Origin: JOPF133 sp052144935
Lineage (GTDB): Bacteria; Acidobacteriota; Terriglobia; Bryobacterales; Bryobacteraceae
DNA length: 62,154 bases
Assembly (NCBI GenBank): GCA_052144935.1
Contig: JBKQPR010000196.1
Coordinates: 1-62,154 of the forward strand
Reading direction: 5' to 3'
Position 1 is the stretch's first letter. Every line of letters begins with the position of its first letter. Of the stretch, positions 8,045-17,329 are shown piece by piece. The translations under genes were made by a program, and so were the position numbers. The notes under the pieces are model-generated. The model searched no databases. It had not been told where the DNA came from and saw only the letters and a list, made by a program, of their open reading frames with translations.

Positions 8045-9592
8045 TCACTGTGGCAATGAGGCCTGCACGAACTTCACCAGATCCGCGTGGTACTTAGCCG
8101 CCGAGGGCTGGTCGATGTAGACCATGTGGCCCGCCTCGTAGTAGCCCAGGGAGATGTTGTTCTTTTTGATTTCGTCCGATACCTTCAGGTGGTTGACGGT
8201 CCACTCCATGGGGTAGAAGGGGCAGGCGAAATCGTAATACCCCATGCCCACGAAAAGATGCATGTGCGGATTTTTGGCGAAACCGTCCTCCAGGTTGACC
8301 ACCGTATTGTATTCGCCGGACCACGGCGGCGCGTTCCCCGCGACGTAATAAAGGCCGTCGTTTTTGTAGTTCAGGTCGTTACGGACGTAGGCCTCGAAGG
8401 CAGTCAGGAAACAGTCTTCGATGTTGGCATTGCTGTAATCGAAGCTCGTATTGGTGGCGCCCGCATCCAGTTGGTAGCCGGCAAAGCGCGAATCCAGGCG
8501 CGACGTCATCATGTGCCGATCGCGCATCAGCTCAGTCGAGAACGGCCCCAACGGGACGCGCAGGTCGAGCGAATCGATGAAGCTCTTGGAGAGTCCGGTG
8601 TAGCGCGCCATGTCGGTCAGCACCTTGTCGCGCTGGGCTTCGGTCGCGCGCGCGCCATCGAACAGATATTCCAGGTATTCGCCGGAGGCAAATTCGCGCG
8701 CCTGTTTGGCCATCTGCTCCACGCTCAGTTTTTGAAGGTCCGGCGCCAGCTTCTTATGAAAATGCGCGGTCATGATCTCGGTCGGCAGCGTTTGCAGTTG
8801 GCGCTGTTCACCCGCGCTGGCGCTGGAGTCGATGATCGCCGACAGCAGCATCACGCCGTTAATCGGAATGTCGTGGTCGGTAAGATATCCGGCGAGGCCC
8901 GCCGCGCGGGTGGTGCCGTAGCTCTCGCCGCCGACAAGCAGGGGCGATCCCCAGAGGTCATATTCGTTCAGGAAGCTGCGGATGAACTCGCCGAAGGCGG
9001 CCAGATCGTTCTCCACTCCCCCGAAGTCGGGGCCAAAACGGGGCTGGTCCGGGCGGCTGAATCCCGTGCCCATGGCGTCGATGAAGACCAGATCGCCGGT
9101 GTCTAGCAGGCAGTTGGGATTGTCGACGTAGGTGTACGGCGGTGGCGTGGCCAGGCCGTTCGATTGCAGCTTCACCATCTTGGGGCCAAAGGCGCCCATG
9201 TGCAGCCAGACGGTGGCCGCGCCCGGTCCGCCGTTGAACAAAAACCACACCGGCCGTTTGGACTTGTCGGTGACGCCGTTCTTGGAATAGTAGATGTAGA
9301 ACAGATGCCCCTCGGTCACGCCGCTGGTGGCCTGGCGAATGGGCATGAACCCGACGCGGGCGGTGTACTGGATGGTCTCGCCGTGCAGCGCGATCTGATG
9401 CTGCGTGGCGATCGGCTGCGCGGGGTAGACGATTGGCTGCATGGCTTCATCCCCGCTGAAATTGAAGCGATAGAAGTCGTTGGTCGCGCCGGCGGCGCCG
9501 CCCCGGCCCTGTGCGAAGGCTTCCACACCCATGGCAGCGATGAGGATGAGGAGGAAGCAAAACGTGTGGTGAAATCGTCCGTGGTTTCTCAT
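8045..9592 (-). CDS. Secreted S10 serine carboxypeptidase-like protein (active-site residues intact)
   Basis: A 515-aa alpha/beta-hydrolase of peptidase family S10. An N-terminal signal peptide spans about residues 1-28 (FCFLLILIAAMGVEAFA). The substrate carboxylate and oxyanion loop reads FNGGPGAATVW near 119-129. The nucleophile is Ser224 in GGESYG, the acid is Asp454 in YYDFACPF, and His489 lies in YEAGHMVYID, so the triad is complete. Family members remove C-terminal residues from peptides at acid pH; the acidobacterial clade is large and uncharacterised. It lies 24 bases downstream of a paralogue on the same strand, so both are probably co-transcribed. Confidence 0.88.
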   Translation of the reverse strand: MRNHGRFHHTFCFLLILIAAMGVEAFAQGRGGAAGATNDFYRFNFSGDEAMQPIVYPAQPIATQHQIALHGETIQYTARVGFMPIRQATSGVTEGHLFYIYYSKNGVTDKSKRPVWFLFNGGPGAATVWLHMGAFGPKMVKLQSNGLATPPPYTYVDNPNCLLDTGDLVFIDAMGTGFSRPDQPRFGPDFGGVENDLAAFGEFIRSFLNEYDLWGSPLLVGGESYGTTRAAGLAGYLTDHDIPINGVMLLSAIIDSSASAGEQRQLQTLPTEIMTAHFHKKLAPDLQKLSVEQMAKQAREFASGEYLEYLFDGARATEAQRDKVLTDMARYTGLSKSFIDSLDLRVPLGPFSTELMRDRHMMTSRLDSRFAGYQLDAGATNTSFDYSNANIEDCFLTAFEAYVRNDLNYKNDGLYYVAGNAPPWSGEYNTVVNLEDGFAKNPHMHLFVGMGYYDFACPFYPMEWTVNHLKVSDEIKKNNISLGYYEAGHMVYIDQPSAAKYHADLVKFVQASLPQ

Positions 9593-9616
9593 GGCATGGT
9601 TCCTTGGTTGCGCCGC

Positions 9617-11329
9617 TTATTTGGGTGCCGGCGAGGTCGCCTGGTTGACGAAACTGGCCAGGTCGCCGTGCAGTTTGACAAGCGCCTTGTTGTCGACATA
9701 GGTCATCTGTCCGGCCTCGAAATGACCGATGGTGATGTTGTGGGCGCGGACCTCCGGCGACACATTCAGATGAGCCAGGGTAAATTCCGTCGCATAGAAT
9801 GGCGCACTGAGATCGAAGTAGTTCACGCCCACGAAAAGGCGCAGGTTGGGGTTGCGGGCGAACGCGCCGGCAAGGCTCGCGTCGTTCCCGGTGGAGGTGA
9901 ACGTGCCAATGCCGCCGCTCAACAGGTAGAAGATTCCGTTGCTGTTTCCGTTGAAGGTAAGCTCGCGCCGCAGGTAGTCCTCATAGGCGGTCTGGAAGCC
10001 GCCGGCGAGATTGCTCAAATTGAAGTCGATGGCGGCCGGGGCGCCGCCGCCAAAGCCACCCCGCCCGCCGCCGCCTCCGAAGCCGCGCCCGCCCGCTCCC
10101 GGCACAAAGCCGGTCACCCGCGCATCCGAGTTGGATAGTCCACGGTGCTGGTCGCGCAGCAGTTCGCTCGAAAAGCGCTCCAGGGTAATGCGCAAATTGT
10201 TGTTTGCGATGAATGCCTTTGAGAGACCGGTGAGCCGCGCCAGGTCCGCTACCGCCTTGGTGCGTTCCTCGGGCGCCATGCGGTCGCCCTTGTAGAGAGC
10301 GTGCAGGTACTCGCGCGCCGCAAACTGCCGCGCCTGTCCGGCGATCTGCTCCGCGCTCATGGCGTTCAATTCCGGCGCCAGCTTCTTGTGGTGCCAGGCG
10401 GTCATGGTCAGGCTCGGCAGCAGCGTAATGTATTGCGCATCGCCGGCGAGAGCGTCGGCGCTCATCGCCATCGATAGCAGCACCACGCCTTGGACCGGGA
10501 TCTCGTGTTCGATGAGATAGGCGGCTAAACCCGCCACCCGCCCCGTGCCGAGATCCTCGCCCGCCAGAAAGAGCGGTGAATTCCGGCGATTGTAGGTATT
10601 GATGAAACTTCGCAGGAACTCCGCGAGTGAAGCGATGTCGGCGGCCGTATTCCAAAAGTTCGCGCCGCGGGCCGGCTGGTCGGGCCGGCTGAATGCAGTG
10701 CCCACCGGATTGACGAAAACCAGATCCGCCTGGCCGAGCATCGTATTGGGATTGTCCACCCATCCATAGGGCGCGAGACCGGCGCCGCCGTCATTCGTCC
10801 ACTTCATCCGCTTCGGGCCCAAACCGCCAAACTCCTGCCAGGTGGCCGCCACACCCGGCGCGCCGCCCAGGAAAAACAAGACCGGGCGCGCCGAAGCGTC
10901 GCTGACGCCGTCTTTGGCATAGCAGGTGTAAAACAGATGGGCTTCCGATTGTCCCGTGGTCGCGTTTCGCACGGGCATGTATCCGGCCCGCGTAGTGTAG
11001 GCGAGGGCTTCCCCGTTGAGCGTGATCTTCTGGTGAGTTTCCGTGGGCGGGGCATCGGGAATCGCGGGTCCTGAGGGCGCCGCCGTATCGTAGTTGTAAA
11101 ACTCGCTGGCGGTTGCGGCTCCTCCTCCTCCGCCGCGCCCGCCCCGGCCAGCCCCGGTCCCAGGCGCCGCGGCCGGTGGCGCGGCCGCAGTCCCAGGCGC
11201 CCCTGCCTGCGGCGCTGCCTGTTGCGCCGCGGCGGCCCGGCCGGCCCTGCCACCGCCCTGGCCCCAGGCCGTCACCGATATGCCGAGCGTGATCGCCAAC
11301 AGGATTTGTCCGTTACGTATGTATCGCAT
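9617..11329 (-). CDS. S10 peptidase paralogue lacking catalytic Ser and His (pseudo-peptidase)
   Basis: A 570-aa secreted protein clearly homologous to the next gene along its length, but the GESYG nucleophile motif reads GEDLG (Asp259 in place of Ser) and the AGH motif reads AGQ (Gln541 in place of His). The oxyanion segment is also altered (LGGAPG for NGGPG). The third triad member position (NYFDLSAPF) keeps its Asp. A low-complexity Gly/Ala/Pro-rich region follows the signal peptide (about residues 24-72), and a second Gly/Arg-rich insertion lies near residues 415-440. The frame is intact, so it is kept as a protein. I infer a non-catalytic role, for example binding peptide or regulating the active neighbour. 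Confidence 0.85.
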   Translation of the reverse strand: MRYIRNGQILLAITLGISVTAWGQGGGRAGRAAAAQQAAPQAGAPGTAAAPPAAAPGTGAGRGGRGGGGGAATASEFYNYDTAAPSGPAIPDAPPTETHQKITLNGEALAYTTRAGYMPVRNATTGQSEAHLFYTCYAKDGVSDASARPVLFFLGGAPGVAATWQEFGGLGPKRMKWTNDGGAGLAPYGWVDNPNTMLGQADLVFVNPVGTAFSRPDQPARGANFWNTAADIASLAEFLRSFINTYNRRNSPLFLAGEDLGTGRVAGLAAYLIEHEIPVQGVVLLSMAMSADALAGDAQYITLLPSLTMTAWHHKKLAPELNAMSAEQIAGQARQFAAREYLHALYKGDRMAPEERTKAVADLARLTGLSKAFIANNNLRITLERFSSELLRDQHRGLSNSDARVTGFVPGAGGRGFGGGGGRGGFGGGAPAAIDFNLSNLAGGFQTAYEDYLRRELTFNGNSNGIFYLLSGGIGTFTSTGNDASLAGAFARNPNLRLFVGVNYFDLSAPFYATEFTLAHLNVSPEVRAHNITIGHFEAGQMTYVDNKALVKLHGDLASFVNQATSPAPK

Positions 11330-11895
11330 TGCGAGTGGCTCCTGGCCCGACCCTGCGTCGTAAACTCAATTCGGGCTCAAAGTACGCGGAACAGGCGCCC
11401 AGGCGGCACAACCAGCGCCCGCGGCGCTCGAAAATCGGGGGATCGGCCGGCATTGGCGGCACCCGAATGCCGAGGCGCTGTCCGGCAAACGATTCTCTCA
11501 GTCCACCGGCATCCTGTGGCGAAGTCCCCCGACAACATGATTCGTCGAATGCCGATCTCACCTTGCTTGGCTCCGATCCCAATCTGCAATCTTAGATCGC
11601 AGGGAGAATTACTACCAATGACGTTCTGCATTCCGGGCGACAGGTGTTCCGTCCCCGGTTTTCCGTTATGATACACCCAACCGCCGGGTATTGATCCGCC
11701 GTGGTGCGGTTTTCCAGCGGTTTTCCCGGTGGGGTGCCGTTTTTGGCTAAGCCAAGCGCCGATTCTTGGCCGCCGCGCCCATCGCCTAGGTCTACCCCGT
11801 CGCCACCGGCAAGGCCTCAATCCGTCTTATGGGGCTGGCACGAGTTCGGACGACCCATGTACGGACCCAATAGAATGAGGATAGGGAACAGTCCC
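11330..11895. other. Intergenic region upstream of the S10 operon and the zincin gene
   Basis: About 570 bases lie between divergent genes. Open frames here have no family-like sequence. It should contain the promoters for both sides. A purine-rich AGGGAAC precedes the ATG at 11896. I see no repeat or RNA structure I can name. Confidence 0.4.
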
Positions 11896-12279
11896 ATGCA
11901 GCCAGCCGAATTCGACCGCCTGGTGGAAGCTGCTTACGCACGCATTCCTTACCGCTTCCGCGGGCGCATGAAAAACGTGGCTCTGATCGTCGAGCCCGAA
12001 CCTACGGACCAGCAACTCGCCCGCGGGCGAGTGCCCCGCGGCAGCACGTTGCTGGGTCTCTACGAAGGGCGTCCGCTCACCGCCCGGAGCGTCTTCGATG
12101 GGTTCTCGATGCCGGACCGCATTACGATCTTCCAGGGTCCCCACGAGCGCCTCGCTCCCAATCCCGAGCAGTGCGCCAAGCTGGTGGAGGATACCGTCTG
12201 GCACGAGGTGGCCCACTACTTCGGGATGAACGAACTGCAGGTCCGTGCCGCGGAGCGCAGGCGGCGCCATGCTTTGTGA
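11896..12279 (+). CDS. Zincin-like metallopeptidase family protein
   Basis: A 127-aa cytoplasmic protein with the HExxH zinc motif as HEVAHYFGM near residues 100-108, preceded by the DRITIFQGP block common in this small family (PF06262 type). The start at 11896 (MQPAEFDRLVEAAY) fits homologues; an in-frame ATG lies at 11875. Members are short minimal metallopeptidase folds of unknown substrate. The C-terminal acidic ligand expected after the motif is not obvious. It stands alone between an intergenic region and repeats, so context gives no hint of function. Confidence 0.8.
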   Translation: MQPAEFDRLVEAAYARIPYRFRGRMKNVALIVEPEPTDQQLARGRVPRGSTLLGLYEGRPLTARSVFDGFSMPDRITIFQGPHERLAPNPEQCAKLVEDTVWHEVAHYFGMNELQVRAAERRRRHAL

Positions 12280-12722
12280 AAGGAATCAATCGTTGGCGGG
12301 CAGGTAGGGATCGGCAACCGGAGGACCGGCGGCCGGTCGCATCGGGCCGAAACTGACGCGCAAGACGGTTGTCGCGACTGACTGCCATCCGAGGCCCCCT
12401 AAGAACCTGCGTAACAATAACTTCACATTCTGCCGGCTGACGTGGGGCAGCCAATCCTGGCTGTCCCCATGGGCCTCCGGCCCACCAAACTCCAATGAAA
12501 GCCCAGCGGTTTCGAAGAACGTATTTCCAATGACCTGCGATGGGCTTTCGACGCTGCAGCCGGATTTCAGCCGGCGCGCGCTTCAGTCGCGGCTGGGCAG
12601 TCATTCTTGCGTCAGCCCTAAGGGCAGCCGGAATAATAATCTGGATAAATCTGTGCAGGAACACCCTAGCCGCGAGGTTCGAGAGTGTAGTCCCAATCCG
12701 GATGAGTCTTGTGCCGACGCAC
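12280..12722. other. Intergenic region with a GTGGGGCAGCCAA-type repeat
   Basis: It holds a solo copy of the repeat arm that also flanks the IS4-type element, at 12442-12463, followed by a GGGCCTCCGGCCC palindrome at about 12471-12483. No gene-like frame is found. The region ends at the ISAzo13 remnant. Confidence 0.5.
12442..12463. repeat. Dispersed repeat arm, solo copy
   Basis: It matches the left outer arm of the IS4-type element at 5541-5562, including the following AATCCTGGCTG. This supports a genome-wide repeat family. Confidence 0.7.
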
Positions 12723-13569
12723 TCAGAGTTCTTCCATTTTGGACTTGGTCACTTTGACGCCCGTTTCATACTCGTTGGTGTCGAGAATGGCCTTCACCTG
12801 GAGTCCACTCTTCGTTTTCGTGGCTCCGATCGGATTCACGACCGTCTCATAGTTGATCGGAGGCTGCCCTTTCCATGTCAGACTGATGAATGAAAACAGC
12901 CGGTGCTCGATCTTGTTCTACTTGCTCGTTCCCGGCGGGTAATGGCAGACCGTGATGGGTATTCCAAGTTCGTCCGCCAGTGCCTGCAGGTGTAGCTTCC
13001 AAGTCCGCGACCGGCTGCTGTTACTCCCCCCGGCATCCGCGCAGATCGGGATTCGCCTGGCCCCGGGCTTCCTCTTACGTCCAGCCAGTTTCCACCACCG
13101 CCGGATGCTTTCCGCCGCGAACTCCGCCGTCGTTCCGCAGCCACCGTGCCACCGTCTTGTCGCTGACCGGATGACCCTGCCGGGTCAACTCTGCCGCCAT
13201 CGCGCCGGTCGATTTGTTCGTCCACCGCAGCGCGCTCATCGGATCTCCTGCCGACGTCTCTTCCCGAATCTTCCCTAATTGTGCCTGCAACCCTGGGTCA
13301 GTTTCTTCCACCTTCTTCCGTCCTCCACCTGCCTCCCGGATTTGCCCCCGTTCCGCCACTGCCAGTTTGTTCCGACTGTTCAACTCCGCCACGGCTTTGC
13401 TGATCGTCGTTCGCGACATCCCCGTCAACTCTGACAGGCGGCTAATTCCTCCTCGCCCCTCATCCAGCGCCTTATCAGCCACAAACAACCGCGTCTGATA
13501 CTCATTGAGGGTGCCGAGAACCTTCAGCCACCGGCTCTCTCGTGCCGTACGACGTCCGGACCTGATCAT
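12723..13569 (-). pseudogene. ISAzo13-type transposase remnant
   Basis: Read on the minus strand, the N-terminal part is intact: LNEYQTRLFVADKAL, GGISRLSELTGMSRTTISKAVAEL, then MSALRWTNKSTGAMAAELTRQGHPVS and KTVARWLRND. The frame then jumps to AAESIRRWWKLAGRKR, ICADAGGSNSSRSR and CHYPPGTSK, so about a hundred residues holding the first catalytic region are deleted near 13140. A TAG replaces the Trp codon expected after CHYPPGTSK. Sequence still family-like runs on to KVTKSKMEEL and a stop at 12723. This is a dead element with an internal deletion, frame change and nonsense codon. Confidence 0.75.
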
Positions 13570-13702
13570 CCACACTGCGGTATCCGAAAACGCGTCAAAT
13601 GTCCAGCTTGTTGTTCCGGCTACCCTAACCCCGGCCTGCCGCCGATTGCCGATCTGGCCAAAATGCCGGCAGGACGGCTTGGCCGTGCGATGATGTTCAG
13701 TT

Positions 13703-14398
13703 ATGCCTTCAGCACCGCACACGGAGAAGCACTTCGAGGCCTCGGACAGCGTCCGGGACGTGGTGATCGGGATGTCCGACGGACTGACGGTCCCTTTCGC
13801 GCTGGCCGCGGGACTTTCGGGCACGGTTACGCAGACCGCAATCGTGGTGATCGCCGGGCTGGCGGAGATTGCCGCGGGTTCGATTGCCATGGGGCTGGGC
13901 GGGTATCTGGCGGCGCGCACCGACCGCGACCACTACCTTTCGGAGCGCGAGCGAGAAATCCGCGAGACGGTGGAACTGCCCGATAAAGAACGCGAAGAAG
14001 TGGCCGAGGTGTTCCGCGGATACGGGATGACGGAGAAGGACATCGCCCCGGTGGTTGCGGCGATCGTCTCGGACCAGAAGCGCTGGGTGGATTTCATGAT
14101 GCGATTCGAGTTGGGCTTTGAAGAGCCGGACCCGAAGCGGGCCCGCAACAGCGCGGCGACGATTGCGGTTTCATATGTCCTGGGCGGCCTGGTGCCGCTG
14201 GCGCCCTACATGCTGATGCGCCAGTTGTACAGTGCGCTGAGCGTTTCGGTGGGGGTGACGCTGGTGGCGCTGTTCCTTTTCGGCTTCGTGAAAGGCCGGC
14301 TGACCGGCATTTCGCCGTGGCGCGGCGGAGTGCAGACCGTGGTGATCGGCGGGCTGGCCTCGGCGGCGGCCTTTGGGCTGGCAAGGTGGATCAGTTAG
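13703..14398 (+). CDS. VIT1/CCC1 family iron/manganese transporter
   Basis: A 231-aa inner-membrane protein of the VIT1/CCC1 family, which moves Fe2+ or Mn2+ across membranes. The first helix pair shows the conserved SDSVRDVVIGMSDGLTVPFALAAGL block; the second holds IVVIAGLAEIAAGSIAMGLGGYLA. A charged cytoplasmic segment with Glu-rich helices (HYLSEREREIRETVELPDKEREEVAEVF), typical of the metal-binding domain, follows. Three more hydrophobic helices end the protein. The gene converges with the ATP-grasp gene, overlapping its last four bases. Direction of transport and metal cannot be told from sequence. Confidence 0.88.
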   Translation: MPSAPHTEKHFEASDSVRDVVIGMSDGLTVPFALAAGLSGTVTQTAIVVIAGLAEIAAGSIAMGLGGYLAARTDRDHYLSEREREIRETVELPDKEREEVAEVFRGYGMTEKDIAPVVAAIVSDQKRWVDFMMRFELGFEEPDPKRARNSAATIAVSYVLGGLVPLAPYMLMRQLYSALSVSVGVTLVALFLFGFVKGRLTGISPWRGGVQTVVIGGLASAAAFGLARWIS

Positions 14399-15687
14399 CC
14401 GGGGCGCAACGGAACGCCGTGGTCCATCGCCTCCCAGTTGGCGTTGCGGGTCCCGTGCCTGACATACACATCCATCAACATCCGGCGGAACGCACGAAAC
14501 ACTTTCCGCATCTGGGGTTGCTTGTAGGGAAAGAAGTCGACGGGATCCATCGCGTGAACGGTCATTCCGCTATCCACTTCGAAAATCAGCAGCTCTCCAT
14601 CGGGGGTCTCGCCGCAATCGATGCCCACATATTCCAGTTCCAGCCGCTTTGCGATCGACCGTAGGGCATGGCGATGGCGGCGTGCGAAGTCATCGTCAAA
14701 GCCGGCAAAAAAACGCGCCTCCTCGGCGCGCTTGGCAGCGCTCTCCAGCATACCCGCACTCATATAGTGGACGACCCAACGATCGGAGATGGCCATGTGG
14801 CAGGCATAGGGGCGCTCATCGATCAGAACGATACGATACTTGCGGAACTGGCCATCCGGCCCACGATAGTCGACATAGGGCGCTACATAGAAGGCATTCT
14901 CCGGCCTCGCCTCCAAATAGTCGACGATGGCGTTCGGATTAGGGAGCTTCATCAGCCCGCGGCCTTTTTGCGAGTCGACCGGCCGTACGATGAGGGGAAA
15001 CTTGCCATCCTTGACAAATGCCGTCACCGGCAGCTCCGAACGGCCGGCGCTTTCCAGCGTCTGTCGATCGATTCGTGCCGTGACCGGCATCACCATGCCA
15101 GGCGCCGATTGCAACAATCGGCAAGCGGCATCGCGCGACAAGCGGGCAATCCGATCCGGCGCACAAATCACTGGCCGGGGCCACGATTTCGCGAGCGTTT
15201 CAATGTGCCTCAACAGCGGACGATTCCGATCGGTTTCACAAACGGCGGCCATAGCCAGATCGTGGTCCGGCAGGGTTGCCGGGAACGGTAGATCCGGCCC
15301 TACATACAGCATGTCGAGGCTGATGTCCGATCCCTCGATCAGGAATTCCAAGGCATTGTTCTCCGCTAAATCGCCCGGACCGAGGATCGCAAGCAGGCGG
15401 ATTCCAACCGAATCCGTGGCACTCCCGAGCCGGTAGACTTGCCGGATATCGAGAGCGAAAGCCTGCATGGCCAGTCCTAATTGGCGCTGCCCCATGAGCT
15501 GCAGGACAGTCGACAGATCCATTAACGCATTTGCGTCGTTCTCATTCCGCCGAAGACGATCCAGCAAACGTGCCTTCAGCGGGCCCAGATCTGCGCCGGC
15601 AAAGGCCATCCTTGCCAGGGGGGCGAGGCCAATGAGCCGCTCACAATCGCAACTGGCAAGACTTTGCGCCGATGTGTGTAGATTCAT
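14395..15687 (-). CDS. RimK-like ATP-grasp protein with N-terminal helical domain
   Basis: A 430-aa cytoplasmic protein. Residues 1-100 are helical (DANALMDLSTVLQLMGQRQLGLAMQAFALD, TPR-like). Residues 100-200 form a Rossmann-like pre-ATP-grasp region. Residues 215-420 form the ATP-grasp domain with FPLIVRPVDSQKGRGLM (nucleotide loop), FRKYRIVLIDERPYACHMAISD and YVGIDCGETPDGELLIFEVDSGM (metal site, with Asp where Asn is common). Such enzymes join a carboxylate to an amine or thiol by an acyl-phosphate. The ATG overlaps the stop of the upstream PLP decarboxylase (ATGA), so the two are coupled. I infer that the decarboxylase provides the amine, or that both act on one substrate; the product is unknown. 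Confidence 0.8.
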   Translation of the reverse strand: MNLHTSAQSLASCDCERLIGLAPLARMAFAGADLGPLKARLLDRLRRNENDANALMDLSTVLQLMGQRQLGLAMQAFALDIRQVYRLGSATDSVGIRLLAILGPGDLAENNALEFLIEGSDISLDMLYVGPDLPFPATLPDHDLAMAAVCETDRNRPLLRHIETLAKSWPRPVICAPDRIARLSRDAACRLLQSAPGMVMPVTARIDRQTLESAGRSELPVTAFVKDGKFPLIVRPVDSQKGRGLMKLPNPNAIVDYLEARPENAFYVAPYVDYRGPDGQFRKYRIVLIDERPYACHMAISDRWVVHYMSAGMLESAAKRAEEARFFAGFDDDFARRHRHALRSIAKRLELEYVGIDCGETPDGELLIFEVDSGMTVHAMDPVDFFPYKQPQMRKVFRAFRRMLMDVYVRHGTRNANWEAMDHGVPLRPG

Positions 15688-17219
15688 GGCTGGCAGGCTT
15701 TCGACGGGCGGTTGAGATTGGCTGAACCGAATGCGATCGCCGCTCGGATCAACGCGTCAAGGTCGCTTTTATTGGTGCGGTGATTCACGATCGCCGCACG
15801 AATCGCGAGACAACCATTTACCGTGGTTGTGGAGGGCGCGGCGATGCCGGACTCGTGCAGGTCGACAACGATATTGCGGTTGACCTCGTCGGCGTGCTCG
15901 CTACGGTAGCGGAAGCACACAATATTCAGTGCCACCGGCGCCAGCAGCTCCAGTGCCGGTTCATTTTCAATGCATTGCTTCAGATATTGGGCCAGGGCGC
16001 AGGTTCTTGAAATCACGGCGCCGAGTTTCCGGGCGCCATAGGCTTGGATGGTGAACCACGTCTTCAGCGCTCTGAAACCACGTGACAGGTCCGGTCCAAA
16101 ATCGCAGGGCCACGGCGAGCCGGCCGCCATCCCGCGGCTCTCCCGTCTCAGATAGGCCGCCGGAGACGCGAACGTTTTGTAATGAAGAGCGCCGTCCCGG
16201 ACGAGGACAAACCCCGCATCGTAGGGTACCTGGCCCCATTTGTTGAAATCAAAAGCGATGGAGTCCGCCCGCTCGATCCCGGCCAGACGCGGGGCAATAT
16301 CCGGCGCGAGCATGGCGAGAGCACCGTAAGCGCCATCGACGTGGAACCACACCTTTTCCCGCTGAGCGATCCCGGCGGCAGCCTCCAGATCGTCGACGGC
16401 GCCGGTATCGACCGTGCCGGCAGTCGCGGCTATGAAGAAGGGCGTCAGGCCGGCGCTCCGATCCCCGGCTATGCGTTCTTCGAGCGCCCGGATATCCATC
16501 TGGTGTTGCTCGTTCACCGGGATGATGCGCAGTACATCGCTTCCCAGTCCGGCCAGATCCATGGCTTGTGCGATGCAACTGTGGGCGCCTGCCGAGGTAT
16601 AGGCGACCAGGCGTTTGCCGGTGGCGGCGATGCCCTGGCGGCGCACGCCGGCGCCGGCCGCAGCCGTCCGCGCAACCAGGACGGCGATCAGGTTCGCCAT
16701 GGAAGTGCCGGTTACGAACAGGCCGCTGGCAGTGTCGGGAAAACGGAACAGTTCGCGCACCCAGCGCACCACCTGCCGCTCCACCTCGATGGGAATCTGA
16801 TCGCGTCCGCCCAGGTTCGCATTCAGCCCGGCCGCCAACATCTCCGCGAGCATGCCGACCGGCGTCCCGCCACCATGGACCCATCCCATGAAACCGGGAT
16901 GCGCATTGCCCACCGAATAGGGGAGAATATCGCGCATGAACGTGGCATGAACCGACGCCAGACTAGCCGGTTTTTGCGGCAGTGGTTTCCGGAAGGCGTC
17001 GCGCACCGGCCGGGGAATGGGCTGCCAAACCGGGCGCTCGCGGATGTGTTCGGTGTAGTCCAGAATATCGTCGAGCATGCGATGTGCCTGAGCCCGGAAA
17101 CTTTGCCAATCCGGAGGGTCCAGCGTGTCTCGTTCGGGCGACGGAGCTTTTTGCCCATCCACAATGTTCCGGAGGCCGGAGCCGCTCCCAAGGCAAGACG
17201 TTTCTGGTGGCGCGAGCAT
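15684..17219 (-). CDS. PLP-dependent aromatic-L-amino-acid decarboxylase family protein
   Basis: A 511-aa fold-type I group II decarboxylase. The order is HPGFMGWVHGGGTPVGMLAEMLAAGLN, TGTSMANLIAVLVAR (PLP phosphate site), YTSAGAHSCIAQAMDLAG with the PLP-stacking His, HVDGAYGALAML with the Asp that contacts the pyridine nitrogen, and DFNKWGQVPYDAGF with the Schiff-base Lys. Family members decarboxylate Trp, Tyr, DOPA, Glu or other acids; the substrate cannot be fixed here. The stop overlaps the ATP-grasp start. A sigma-28-like promoter sits 12 to 39 bases upstream of the ATG, leaving a very short leader, so the true start may be downstream. Confidence 0.85.
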   Translation of the reverse strand: MLAPPETSCLGSGSGLRNIVDGQKAPSPERDTLDPPDWQSFRAQAHRMLDDILDYTEHIRERPVWQPIPRPVRDAFRKPLPQKPASLASVHATFMRDILPYSVGNAHPGFMGWVHGGGTPVGMLAEMLAAGLNANLGGRDQIPIEVERQVVRWVRELFRFPDTASGLFVTGTSMANLIAVLVARTAAAGAGVRRQGIAATGKRLVAYTSAGAHSCIAQAMDLAGLGSDVLRIIPVNEQHQMDIRALEERIAGDRSAGLTPFFIAATAGTVDTGAVDDLEAAAGIAQREKVWFHVDGAYGALAMLAPDIAPRLAGIERADSIAFDFNKWGQVPYDAGFVLVRDGALHYKTFASPAAYLRRESRGMAAGSPWPCDFGPDLSRGFRALKTWFTIQAYGARKLGAVISRTCALAQYLKQCIENEPALELLAPVALNIVCFRYRSEHADEVNRNIVVDLHESGIAAPSTTTVNGCLAIRAAIVNHRTNKSDLDALIRAAIAFGSANLNRPSKACQP

Positions 17220-17230
17220 AACTGTTTCTT

Positions 17231-17258
17231 CTATCGGCGGGATGCTCTGAGAACTTTA
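17231..17258 (-). promoter_or_regulatory. Sigma-28 (FliA)-like promoter for the decarboxylase/ATP-grasp operon
   Basis: On the minus strand TAAAGTTC (17258-17251) is followed by a 12-base spacer and GCCGATAG (17238-17231). The FliA consensus is TAAAGTTT, 11 bases, GCCGATAA, so 14 of 16 positions match, with a spacer one base longer. The fliW promoter in this window has the same -35 octamer. The expected transcription start lies only a few bases before the annotated ATG. Confidence 0.6.
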
Positions 17259-17329
17259 GTGGAACTATGCGGCTGAGCGCACGGTAAAGTCGATCCGCGT
17301 GAACAGGATTGGCAGCCGGCGGGTTGCGC

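Noticed and set aside
11313..11582. An 89-codon minus frame upstream of the S10 genes
   Set aside because: It overlaps the S10 start and leader and shows no protein-like pattern.
12903..12938. The TAG inside the ISAzo13 frame as pyrrolysine or a readthrough site
   Set aside because: The same gene has a large deletion and a frame change, so the TAG is just part of its decay.
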